From the NCBI GenBank assembly GCA_020636575.1, contig JACJXP010000001.1:496001-560000 (forward strand): a stretch of DNA of 64,000 bases, given 5' to 3'. Positions 27,249 through 35,979 of the stretch are shown piece after piece. This DNA is from Chitinophagales bacterium. GTDB lineage: Bacteria > Bacteroidota > Bacteroidia > Chitinophagales > Chitinophagaceae. The notes below the pieces were generated by a model. It was not told where the DNA came from. It saw only the letters and a list, made by a program, of their open reading frames with translations, and did no database searches. The number at the start of each line of letters is the position of its first letter. Within the stretch, counting starts at the first letter, position 1. The translations under genes were made by a program, and so were the position numbers.

Positions 27249-27283
27249 ATAAAAAACATGTGCCTGAAATATGACACATGTTT
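27249..27283 (-). terminator. Terminator-like stem-loop inside the EPS locus
   Basis: On the minus strand, AAACATGTG (27283-27275), a 12-base loop and CACATGTTT (27262-27254) form a perfect 9-bp stem that runs into TTTTTTATTT. It lies 24 bases after the NeuD/PglD-like stop and would end or weaken the long EPS transcript, leaving the last six genes with lower or separate expression. Confidence 0.65.
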
Positions 27284-27306
27284 CCGTTATAACTTTATCT
27301 GATCGA

Positions 27307-27969
27307 TCAGGCCGCAAGTAACTTGGATGCCTGCTCTTTCTTTGTCAATATTCTTTGCGGGTTTCCAACAACGGTTGTATTATCCGGAATATCCTTTACC
27401 ACAACAGTTCCGGCCCCGATCATAACATTTTTACCAATTATTATTCCCTGTCTTATAACTGCATTGGCCCCCACAAATGTGTTTTTACCAACTTTTACAT
27501 TCCCACATAGAACAGCTCCGGGGCCTATATGAGCAAAATCTTCAATTATACACTCATGATCAATACTGCTGGATGTATTGCAGATCACTCCTCTTCCAAT
27601 TTCTGCAAGTGGATTAATGGTAGCGTTGGCAGCAATCATTATACCATCACCCAGCTTGACAGATGAAGATATTACAGCACTTGGGTGAATAGCATTGATA
27701 GGATTACCTAACAACTCACTCATCTGTGTATGAATTTTTTCACGGATCCCGTTGTGCCCTACACAGGCAAACACATCATAATCCTTTAACTTATCAAGAG
27801 CCTCGGACTCTTTTCCAAGATACTGAAGGTGATAAGGGTTTTTCTCCTTTTCAGAAGAATCGCAATAGGCTGTAACAAGGCGACCCGCACTTAAAAGTAT
27901 GTCAATAATGACATAGGCATGTCCTGAATAGCCTATAATAGCTACAGGTTTTTTCAATGTGGCTTTCAT
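27307..27969 (-). CDS. NeuD/PglD-type sugar O/N-acetyltransferase
   Basis: 220 residues. N-terminal Rossmann-like part (VAIIGYSGHAYVIIDIL) and a C-terminal left-handed beta-helix of hexapeptide repeats (VKLGDGIMIAANATINPLAE, IGKNVMIGAGTVVVKDI, VVGNP). This two-part design is that of PglD/NeuD, which acetylates the amino group of UDP-4-amino sugars or sialic acids using acetyl-CoA. It would fit with the DegT aminotransferase downstream. Confidence 0.87.
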   Translation of the reverse strand: MKATLKKPVAIIGYSGHAYVIIDILLSAGRLVTAYCDSSEKEKNPYHLQYLGKESEALDKLKDYDVFACVGHNGIREKIHTQMSELLGNPINAIHPSAVISSSVKLGDGIMIAANATINPLAEIGRGVICNTSSSIDHECIIEDFAHIGPGAVLCGNVKVGKNTFVGANAVIRQGIIIGKNVMIGAGTVVVKDIPDNTTVVGNPQRILTKKEQASKLLAA

Positions 27970-28086
27970 TGAATTTGGATTTTGGATACCCTAATGTAGA
28001 ACCTTTCAGGAATTGCTCAAAGAGAATTGATCGGGGAAAAAAGAAATTCGGGTAATAGCCCTTGAACGGAGATAGTGATTTTACGA

Positions 28087-29256
28087 TTAAGCAGCGGGGG
28101 TCGCTTGAGCCAGAAGCTGGATGTATTTTTTATAAATCAGTTCTTGCACAATAGGCTGGTCGAAGTGTTGTTCTATTTTCTGTCTCAGAGATTGGGAATA
28201 TTGGCGGAGTAACTCCGGATTTTCAAGACCTTGCTTCATTTGGTCAAATAGCCCGTCTGTACTTTTCACAGGGAAAAGCAAACCTGTTTTCTCATGTTCC
28301 ACAATATCTACATTGCCTGGTATCCGGGAGCATATCACCGGGCATTGCATCGCTCCTGCCTGGAGTACCACATTGGGAAACCCCTCTCTATATGAAGGAT
28401 GTATCAAAGCATAAGAAAATGCCATAAAATATTCTACATCCTCCCTCCATCCGGTCATAATTATCGCCGGGTGATTCTTTAGTATGTGGCGGGAATTATC
28501 CGTAACCGGATCCAGTTCATCCTCATAGTCACCGACGAGTAATAATCTTAATTGATCATTTTGCTCATATAAACGGACAAATGCATGAACTAACTCATCA
28601 ATTCCTTTATCCTTTACGATCCTGCCGACACAAAGGAGGTAAATACACTTGTCACTATAGTTAATATTTTCTTTAATTGCAGTTAACTTTTCCAGCACTA
28701 AAACACCAGGCGAATATCTCTTCAGGTTGATGCCATTACTTGAGCCTTTGCCAATTACTTCCAGCTTCTTATCTGGCATCAGGTTATTTTCATTGATATA
28801 AGATAACAGTGAAAAGCTATTGGGCCAGATGTGGGTTGCAAAACGGCCAGTCAGTTTTTCCATTCGCACCAGCAATTTCCTCGTAAAGCCTTCTGAAGTC
28901 ATAAATCTTAAACCCGCCACCGTATGAATACGGATTTTAACACCTGCGATCCGGGCTGCCAACATGCCTAATAATCCTGCTTTGGGAGTATGTGAATGAA
29001 CGATATCGGGTTTCTCTTTTCTGAATAAACGGATCAATCTAAACAAAGAAACAATATCCTTAAATGGTGTGATCTTTCGGGTCATTGGAATGATCATGTG
29101 GGGGCATCCCTCATCCTGAATCACAGCCTCTCTTTCCCTTCCATCAGCACTTACCATTTCTACATCAAATCCTTTTTGCTTCATATATCGCATTTGACCC
29201 TTAAGCAACACATGTAGCGCCATCGGAACTGTAGTAATACGGATTATCTTAGGCAT
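28087..29256 (-). CDS. Glycosyltransferase, GT4 family
   Basis: 389 residues, GT-B fold. N-terminal acceptor half with DIVHSHTPKAGLLGMLAAR; C-terminal donor half with LLCVGRIVKDKGIDELVHAF and the E-x7-E motif in SYREGFPNVVLQAGA. Resembles the CapM/WcaL-like GT4 enzymes. Donor and acceptor unknown; it adds one sugar of the repeat unit on the cytoplasmic side. Its start overlaps the asparagine-synthase-like gene by 8 bases. Confidence 0.88.
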   Translation of the reverse strand: MPKIIRITTVPMALHVLLKGQMRYMKQKGFDVEMVSADGREREAVIQDEGCPHMIIPMTRKITPFKDIVSLFRLIRLFRKEKPDIVHSHTPKAGLLGMLAARIAGVKIRIHTVAGLRFMTSEGFTRKLLVRMEKLTGRFATHIWPNSFSLLSYINENNLMPDKKLEVIGKGSSNGINLKRYSPGVLVLEKLTAIKENINYSDKCIYLLCVGRIVKDKGIDELVHAFVRLYEQNDQLRLLLVGDYEDELDPVTDNSRHILKNHPAIIMTGWREDVEYFMAFSYALIHPSYREGFPNVVLQAGAMQCPVICSRIPGNVDIVEHEKTGLLFPVKSTDGLFDQMKQGLENPELLRQYSQSLRQKIEQHFDQPIVQELIYKKYIQLLAQATPAA

Positions 29257-31093
29257 GTTTCAGATAGCATTTCTTATACCACACTTCAAGTGCAAACAAC
29301 GTCCATAGCATTTTAGCCCTTTTTTCTTCACCTGTGTTGATCTTTCTTTCCCATAGCTTTTTTGTGAAACCAGCATCTACAAACTCTGTGCTTAAGGAAT
29401 TGGGGCTGAAAATATAGTCTCCTATCAGATCCTTCAACTCATTATCGACCCATTTCTTTAAAGGAATTTCAAACCCTCTTTTCGGTTGGTGAATCAGATC
29501 CGGAGGAAGATATTTTTCTGAAAGTTTTCTGAGAAGAAATTTAGTCTGGCCCCCTTTTATTTTAAATGAATCCTGTAAACCCGGCACATACTCCAACAGG
29601 TTCTTACATAATAACGGGCTTCTACCTTCCAGAGAATGAGCCATCGTGGCAATATCCATCTTCACCAGCAAGTTCCCGGAAAGTATATTATCAAAGTCAA
29701 GGTTCATCAGCTTCTGCAAACCTGTCAAACCTGAACGATTCATATCATCAAAATCCTGTTCTATCTGATCCAGATAGCCATGATCTGCTAATAAGTATTT
29801 TTCATTTCCTTCAAAGCTGTCAATTGTGGATGACAAATATATTCCAAGTTTATTTTTCCTTACCAGATCTGTAAGGCGATATAAATAGTTGTACTTGCTT
29901 TTCTTGTTATGAGAAACCGGCAAGAAGGTAAATGCGGCTGATGCCAATTTTCTCAAAAGAAAGGGAGACCTAAAAAAATCAAATTTTGCAAATGGAACAT
30001 ATCTTCTGTAGCCGCCAAACAATTCATCTCCCCCATCCCCATTTAGTATAACTGTTAAGTATTTTTTAGCTGCCTGACTCACATAATAGCTGGGGATAGC
30101 TGAACTATCAAAGAATGGTTCCCCATAATTATAAAGTATCTGCTCAACATCATTCAGAAGATTATCAAATGATATCTTGATCTCTGTATGATCCGTTTGA
30201 TATTTATCCGCCACCTGTTTTGCCAATGGAGCTTCATCATATTCCCCGTCAAACGAAACTGTAAATGTTCTTAGCGATTGATTATACTTTTTAGCGATGG
30301 CAGTTACCAGCCCACTGTCTATTCCGCCGCTAAGGAAACTACCTACTTCCAGATCAGAAGCTTCTACCCTGTTTTTTACAGCTTCATGTAAGAATTGATC
30401 TGTCTTTTCCAATGCCGTGTCAAAACTATCAGAGCTCTTTTCTTTATAATATTGGTGAATGTTCCACCATTTAGTAACCTGGGGAACGGGTTTCTCCAGA
30501 GAAACTTTAGCAAAAGATCCGGCAGGTAACTCTGTTACCTGTTTATATGCAGTTGCTGTTTTATAAAAATACCCAAGCCGGATAAATTGCTGAATGGATT
30601 GTTGATCTATCGACAGATCGAGCTGCCCCCGCAATGCATTTAATTCACTTGCAAAAACAAACTTTTTCTCATCTGTAAAATAATAGAATGGCTTTTTTCC
30701 TGCACGGTCACGGGCAATAAAAAGCTCATTGTTTCTCCGATCGTAGATCGCCATAGCATACATGCCATCCATTTCCTCCAGGCATGCTGGTCCCATTGCC
30801 GCATACAAATGAAGTAAGACCTCAGTATCAGAGTTTGTCTGGCAATTGCTGAGATTAAACTTTTGTTTCAGATCCCGATAGTTATATATCTCTCCATTAA
30901 ATATTAAAGTAAGGTGCTGAAAATGCATCGGTTGTTGCCCACCAGCAATATCAACAATAGATAATCTGTGATGATGCAATTGAAGATTCCCTTCTGAAAA
31001 GGTAGATTGCTCATCAGGACCTCTATGCCAAAGGTCTTTTGTAATCACTGAAATATTTAAAGGGAAATTAATAGACCCGGCTATGCCGCACAT
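29249..31093 (-). CDS. asnB: Asparagine synthase-like glutamine amidotransferase
   Basis: 614 residues, full length. The N-terminal Ntn glutaminase starts with MCGIAGSINFP, so Cys2 is the nucleophile. The synthetase half has the PP-loop FLSGGIDSGLVTAIAKKY and GDGGDELFGGYRRY. It transfers glutamine ammonia to an ATP-activated carboxylate. In an EPS locus with uronic-acid enzymes (WlbA/WbpD-like) such enzymes can amidate a sugar carboxylate; ordinary asparagine synthesis is the alternative. It overlaps the upstream membrane-protein gene by 26 bases. Confidence 0.9.
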   Translation of the reverse strand: MCGIAGSINFPLNISVITKDLWHRGPDEQSTFSEGNLQLHHHRLSIVDIAGGQQPMHFQHLTLIFNGEIYNYRDLKQKFNLSNCQTNSDTEVLLHLYAAMGPACLEEMDGMYAMAIYDRRNNELFIARDRAGKKPFYYFTDEKKFVFASELNALRGQLDLSIDQQSIQQFIRLGYFYKTATAYKQVTELPAGSFAKVSLEKPVPQVTKWWNIHQYYKEKSSDSFDTALEKTDQFLHEAVKNRVEASDLEVGSFLSGGIDSGLVTAIAKKYNQSLRTFTVSFDGEYDEAPLAKQVADKYQTDHTEIKISFDNLLNDVEQILYNYGEPFFDSSAIPSYYVSQAAKKYLTVILNGDGGDELFGGYRRYVPFAKFDFFRSPFLLRKLASAAFTFLPVSHNKKSKYNYLYRLTDLVRKNKLGIYLSSTIDSFEGNEKYLLADHGYLDQIEQDFDDMNRSGLTGLQKLMNLDFDNILSGNLLVKMDIATMAHSLEGRSPLLCKNLLEYVPGLQDSFKIKGGQTKFLLRKLSEKYLPPDLIHQPKRGFEIPLKKWVDNELKDLIGDYIFSPNSLSTEFVDAGFTKKLWERKINTGEEKRAKMLWTLFALEVWYKKCYLKHA

Positions 31094-32462
31094 GAGTTAC
31101 TTTTTTCTTTCCTGTTGCAAAATCAAGTATTCTTTGTAACCAACCCGGGTATGATAATCCTGTAAGATGATATGCTCCCAAAACAAACATTAAATAAAAT
31201 GAGAGGCACGGTATTTTGTAACGGGATAATGACCCAAAATTGGTAGTGGAAATACCTACTGAAACAGCAAATATGATCGCAAATGAAAAACTAAGAGTTA
31301 AAATAGGTGTTTTAAAAATTTTATTGAAAGGTGCCGCAAAGCCCTTTTTGTAAAAAAGAAAGATCATCAATGCCAGAAATATCAATGATTCAATAGCTGA
31401 AAATAGAACAATAATAGAGCTAACTTCCCATGGAAAAGGGCGAAAAAAAGTAGCTACCAAACCATTTAGTGTTAAAAGGAAAGGGTTAGATGTATTGATC
31501 TCAAAGCTCGACCCCTCTCCCGCTCTTCTATCCAGTATCTTTCTGCTATACTCACTGGACTCAAGGATATTTTCCATGCTGAATTTCGAAAGAGCCTCAT
31601 TTGAAGTAAGGTAATTGATGAACATAAATGCCCCTATACCCGCTACCACAATTGAAATAATAGTAACAAAAGTTCTTAAGGAACCCTTTTTTACCCTGAA
31701 ACTCAGTTCCCCGAATAGCCAAAACCCGATCCCGGGAATTAATGCAAGCAGTATATAAATTTTTGCAGTGTATAGCAAATAGATACTAATGACAACCCAA
31801 AACAGTGAAGCCAATTGTTTTTCCCGTTTTATCAATAGCATAAATAACCCGTATAAAAGAAACCCCACCGCTCCAAAACAAATTGAATCCTTTAAAAAAC
31901 CAGAACTCCAATAACAGGCGCTGGGCAAAAAGAGAGTGGCAATCGCAATTTCCCGATGCATCTTTGGAAAGTAGTTTAAAAACAGTTTATAAAGACGAAT
32001 GGCTCCGGATAAGGCAAAAAAGGAAAAAACAAAACACATTGCCAGGTAGCTATTAAAAAAAAGAAGATAAGGTGTGATCCCCAATTTAGGCACTATAAAA
32101 TTGGCCCCATGTTGCATGAACCCGATCACATAATATTTAGAAATATCCTGTTGAAAATAATAAGCTAAAGGATGGGTGTCAGAAACTTTTTCCATAAAAA
32201 GTAAATCTCCCAATGACAATTGCTTTTCCTGGATCGCCGTTTTCATATCCCTCACTGCAAACAAAAACATCTCTGTGTCCCCACCCTTGTAATAATATGC
32301 TGTTATTAATGCAAAAAGGATGGAGCATATCATTTTAAACTTAAATGCGTTAATATAAAGTCTTTTGTGTATGGGATTATACTTCTTTATCCTTGCCGAA
32401 AAGAATAGCCATAAAACGGCTACACATAGGCCACCTCCCAGTATATCGAAAACACTAAGCAT
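31068..32462 (-). CDS. Multi-spanning membrane protein, putative polysaccharide polymerase (Wzy-like)
   Basis: 464 residues with about 11-12 hydrophobic helices. A central hydrophilic segment (KFSMENILESSEYSRKILDR) could be the large periplasmic loop typical of Wzy polymerases. No strict signature is expected since Wzy proteins diverge greatly. It is the only candidate polymerase in a locus that has Wzx, Wza and Wzc, so the assignment rests on topology and context. Confidence 0.6.
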   Translation of the reverse strand: MLSVFDILGGGLCVAVLWLFFSARIKKYNPIHKRLYINAFKFKMICSILFALITAYYYKGGDTEMFLFAVRDMKTAIQEKQLSLGDLLFMEKVSDTHPLAYYFQQDISKYYVIGFMQHGANFIVPKLGITPYLLFFNSYLAMCFVFSFFALSGAIRLYKLFLNYFPKMHREIAIATLFLPSACYWSSGFLKDSICFGAVGFLLYGLFMLLIKREKQLASLFWVVISIYLLYTAKIYILLALIPGIGFWLFGELSFRVKKGSLRTFVTIISIVVAGIGAFMFINYLTSNEALSKFSMENILESSEYSRKILDRRAGEGSSFEINTSNPFLLTLNGLVATFFRPFPWEVSSIIVLFSAIESLIFLALMIFLFYKKGFAAPFNKIFKTPILTLSFSFAIIFAVSVGISTTNFGSLSRYKIPCLSFYLMFVLGAYHLTGLSYPGWLQRILDFATGKKKVTHVRHSRVY

Positions 32463-32482
32463 TAAAATTCGTAAAGAAAATA

Positions 32483-33631
32483 TTAAGCAGGTTTATTGTC
32501 TCGTCGCAGCCTGCTTAAAATACTTTTTGTTTTGCTTTCTACTAATAAGTATTGTATCCATGCTATCAATAAACAAAATAATACAGCAGGCATCCAAACA
32601 AAATAATTTAAAATAAAGGGTTCCGTTGGTTTGGCAATAAGCCAATATACCGACAGGTAAAGAAAAATACTGGCTAAATGAGTGATGTAAAGCGTATAGC
32701 TGAATTTACCTACCTGCATCAGCCATTTTACCCGTACCTGGTACTTCAGAAAATAAAAGATCAGCAACCAGGAAAATATCCCGGCGATAATAAAGCTATA
32801 GGAAGACTCTGTCTGTAGATAGAAATTAACAGCATACATTAATCCAAGCGCAACCAGTATCAAGAAAAAGTGTATTCTTTTTGATATCGGGCTAAACCAT
32901 TGCATGATCTTATCAAAATTCTTATATAGAAAGACTCCTGCCGCAAAATAAATGTTATAAACAAAAAGAAAACTGAATATATAGGGATGGAGTCCAAAAC
33001 CCTGAACAAATTCCGGAGTTACTAAATTTAGTAAAAAAAGTAAAATAGAAACTATGACATAGACATTAACATTTCTCAACAGAAACGGCGCCAGCAAATA
33101 AAAAATCACTTCATAAGTAAGTGACCAGAATGGTGTAATAAACCCCTCTGAAGGCATATAGAAAAGATTCTTCAGGATTATATCCCAATCAAAAAAATTG
33201 TTCATCTGAACAGTACGAATAAAAGAAAATGAATTCAGACTCCCATCATACCACACAGGAAATAAGGCCTTAGTTATTATAAAAATCAACCCGGCCCAAA
33301 CTAGTGCCACAACATATGATGGGTAGATACGGATAAATCTTCTTTTATAAAACGGCAACGGTGACCTGTTTTCTGAAAGACTATGGGCAATTGAAAATCC
33401 GGATAACAAAAAGAAAACGATCACAAACTCAACAGCCAGCCGGGTTAACATACTTGTTCCGAACATCGTATAATCCCAAAGACCCCAGGATTCGGCAGGA
33501 AACATTTTTTTAAACTCGCTTCCTCCGATCCACAAGGACCCCCGACAATGGGCTACAGCGACATATAGTGCTGCTATACCCCGAATCGAATCAAGGATAT
33601 CAAAAGGTAATTTTCTTTTTTTCAGCGTCAT
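32483..33631 (-). CDS. Acyltransferase-3 family membrane protein (OafA-like)
   Basis: 382 residues, about 10 helices. The first segment shows DILDSIRGIAALYVAVAHCR, the acyltransferase-3 motif with the conserved Arg and His, then FFLLSGFSIAHSL and YKRRFIRIYPSY. It likely O-acetylates a sugar of the repeat unit using an acyl donor carried across the inner membrane. There is no SGNH domain. Confidence 0.88.
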   Translation of the reverse strand: MTLKKRKLPFDILDSIRGIAALYVAVAHCRGSLWIGGSEFKKMFPAESWGLWDYTMFGTSMLTRLAVEFVIVFFLLSGFSIAHSLSENRSPLPFYKRRFIRIYPSYVVALVWAGLIFIITKALFPVWYDGSLNSFSFIRTVQMNNFFDWDIILKNLFYMPSEGFITPFWSLTYEVIFYLLAPFLLRNVNVYVIVSILLFLLNLVTPEFVQGFGLHPYIFSFLFVYNIYFAAGVFLYKNFDKIMQWFSPISKRIHFFLILVALGLMYAVNFYLQTESSYSFIIAGIFSWLLIFYFLKYQVRVKWLMQVGKFSYTLYITHLASIFLYLSVYWLIAKPTEPFILNYFVWMPAVLFCLLIAWIQYLLVESKTKSILSRLRRDNKPA

Positions 33632-33633
33632 AA

Positions 33634-34737
33634 TTATGATTGGTTGCCGGAAGAAATAACTTTATTAATTATAGACAGGTATAGACCTTTGTTTCCATTG
33701 ATCGAAAATTTCTTTTCGACGATTTCAGCACTCTTTGTACCCATCCTCTGGCGTAATACCTGGTCATTCGCCAGCTTTTTAATTGCAGCAATCCACTCAT
33801 CTTCATCCTTTACCAAAAAACCACTTTCGCCGTCTTGAATAACCCGAAAATTCGTCCCTATGGATGTTGCAACAGTAGGTATTCCCATGGCCATGTATTG
33901 TATGGCTTTTAACCCGCTTTTTCCATACACCCACTCTTCATCAGGCAATGGATATAACCCAATATCAAATCTTGAAATTGTGGGTAATTCCATCTCCTCA
34001 GTCCAGGCAATAGCTTCTACGTCAATATCACTTATCGAAAAACCAGCATCGCCGATCACTATTAGTTTAAAATCTATCTCCTTTCTAAGTTGATGAAATA
34101 CTTCATCAAGCAAGTGCAGGTATTTTGAAGTGCTGTGACTACCGCTCCAGCCCAGAACGATCTTGTTCTCTCTAACAGCATAATCTTTCCTTGGTCTGTA
34201 ATGAGAGGTATCAACAGTTGAAGATATATCTGTAGTATTGGAGTTATATTTCCTGACAAATGAATCAAGATAAGGTGTACAGGTGATCACATGATCTGAG
34301 GTTCTCATGAGATACAACGGTTTGCCAGCACCTTTTAATTTACTGACCAATGGAGTAGCCTTGCTCTTCAGATCCTTGAGATATATCAGGTCATCAATAT
34401 CAAAAATGATCTTTTTTGCCCGCAACCGGGTAAGCCTTTCAAAAAGTGGAAACCCTAATGGCGTTACCCATAAATGAATATAAACCAGGTCATATTTATG
34501 TAGTCTAAAAATATCCTTAGCTCTATGAATGTAGCCGGTGATCGTAAACCATGTTTTAGAAATGTATTTTCCCTTCTTATAAATGATCTTCCAAAAAGAC
34601 CGGCTAACAAAAGGACTTATTGTAATATCATACCCGGCTTCCCGGAAAAAAGGATAGTATTGTTCAAACTTCAGGCGCTGACTTGGAGCGGAGTTCTCCG
34701 GGTAAGGGCAGAGTATCAAGATCTTTTTATTACTCAT
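33634..34737 (-). CDS. Glycosyltransferase, GT4 family
   Basis: 367 residues from ATG 34737 (MSNKKILILCPYP). An in-frame ATG at 34848 would add 37 residues overlapping the upstream gene and is rejected. GT-B fold with YDLVYIHLWVTPLG, a DIDDLIYLKD segment, and GWSGSHSTSKYLHLL. The usual E-x7-E region is modified to YGKSGLKAIQYMAMGIPTVA, with Lys/Ser where most GT4 have a first Glu, as in one branch of GT4. The 8-base overlap with the preceding GT indicates coupling. Confidence 0.85.
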   Translation of the reverse strand: MSNKKILILCPYPENSAPSQRLKFEQYYPFFREAGYDITISPFVSRSFWKIIYKKGKYISKTWFTITGYIHRAKDIFRLHKYDLVYIHLWVTPLGFPLFERLTRLRAKKIIFDIDDLIYLKDLKSKATPLVSKLKGAGKPLYLMRTSDHVITCTPYLDSFVRKYNSNTTDISSTVDTSHYRPRKDYAVRENKIVLGWSGSHSTSKYLHLLDEVFHQLRKEIDFKLIVIGDAGFSISDIDVEAIAWTEEMELPTISRFDIGLYPLPDEEWVYGKSGLKAIQYMAMGIPTVATSIGTNFRVIQDGESGFLVKDEDEWIAAIKKLANDQVLRQRMGTKSAEIVEKKFSINGNKGLYLSIINKVISSGNQS

Positions 34738-35977
34738 TAACTGAAGTAGTATGCTGAAACACCTGTTTATAAGCCTGCTGATATAGTTTAATGCCAATTT
34801 CCAGGTCAAAAATATTGGCAGCTTTCCTGCGTATGTCTTCGGGATCAAGTTTTAAGAGGTTTGGAATTTCAGCCCTTGCCTTGCAAAATGATTCCTCAGT
34901 AGAATCATTTAACACAATTCCTCCCCCGGTTGTATTAATAATCTCCTCGGTATCTCCTACCCCGGCATTTACAATGACCGGGATCCCCATTGACAAAACT
35001 TCACCCAGTTTAGTTGGTGAACTTGATAGCTTTGAATAAACGGGCCTGATGAATGATATATTTATATCCGAAGCTTTTACAAAAACGGGTACTTCCTGGC
35101 GGTTTGCTTCCACTATTTTAATATCATTATCATCAATACCTTGCTCTTTTGCTTGCCTGAGAATATGGTCCTTATCAGAATGAGAGATAAAAAGAAGAAA
35201 AGCATTTGTATGCTTTTTCCTGATGCATGTAAACAGCTTTAGCATTTCATCAAGCATATACCAGGATCCGACAGAGCCAAGATAGCTGATCACTAATCTA
35301 TCATCAGCAATACCCAGTTTCTTCTTTGCTTCAGTTCTTTGACCGGCATCAGTCACAGTAAAATGATCCATATCAGCACAACAGGGTATCACTGCTACCG
35401 GAATTGCAGGATCAAATGATTTCCATGTTTGCATCTCTGTTTTCCCGGCATTTGTCAATGATATAATGTAGTCGGCATTTTGAAGATATTCAGCTTCTCT
35501 CTTTTTATAATATTTATATACCCGTTTAAATATAGGGTGATCATCTTTCCATGCCCCGCCATCCCGCTTTTCATCTGCCCAGAATCCACGCATATCAAAA
35601 AAAAATTTAACCCCGAATCTCTTCTTCAGTTTTACACCAATGTCTGCCGCAATATAACTCCTGCAGTGAACCATATCGAAACTCTCTTTTCGTTGCAAAG
35701 AGAATGCTCTTATTTTCATTTGCAGGGTGTCATAAAACTTTGATAGAACAGGAGGGTTTTTAGTAAAAGACAGTGGCACCCATTTTATACCAGCCTGAAC
35801 CACTATCGCATTTATGATATCTTTATTGCTGCCAAATCTCTCTTTCTTTTCAAAACTCAGAATGGTAAAGCGATAACCTTCTTTTGACAATCCTACCAGG
35901 TAAGGTAAAATCTGAGACTGTCCGAGAGGATCAGTAAGGCCATCATAAGTAATGTACAAAATCTTTTTCTCCGGCAT
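34730..35977 (-). CDS. Glycosyltransferase, GT4 family
   Basis: 415 residues. N-terminal ILYITYDGLTDPLGQSQILP is typical of a GT4 branch found in Bacteroidota EPS loci; VHCRSYIAADIGVKL, SYLGSVGSWYMLDEML and TKLGEVLSMGIPVIV follow. The donor-site E appears in KLGEVLSMG. It starts 2 bases after the DUF4838 gene stop, so it is co-transcribed. Specificity unknown. Confidence 0.87.
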   Translation of the reverse strand: MPEKKILYITYDGLTDPLGQSQILPYLVGLSKEGYRFTILSFEKKERFGSNKDIINAIVVQAGIKWVPLSFTKNPPVLSKFYDTLQMKIRAFSLQRKESFDMVHCRSYIAADIGVKLKKRFGVKFFFDMRGFWADEKRDGGAWKDDHPIFKRVYKYYKKREAEYLQNADYIISLTNAGKTEMQTWKSFDPAIPVAVIPCCADMDHFTVTDAGQRTEAKKKLGIADDRLVISYLGSVGSWYMLDEMLKLFTCIRKKHTNAFLLFISHSDKDHILRQAKEQGIDDNDIKIVEANRQEVPVFVKASDINISFIRPVYSKLSSSPTKLGEVLSMGIPVIVNAGVGDTEEIINTTGGGIVLNDSTEESFCKARAEIPNLLKLDPEDIRRKAANIFDLEIGIKLYQQAYKQVFQHTTSVNE

Positions 35978-35979
35978 TA

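Noticed and set aside
32483..33631. Acyltransferase as the missing sulfotransferase
   Set aside because: It is a clear acyltransferase-3 membrane protein and has no PAPS-binding motif.
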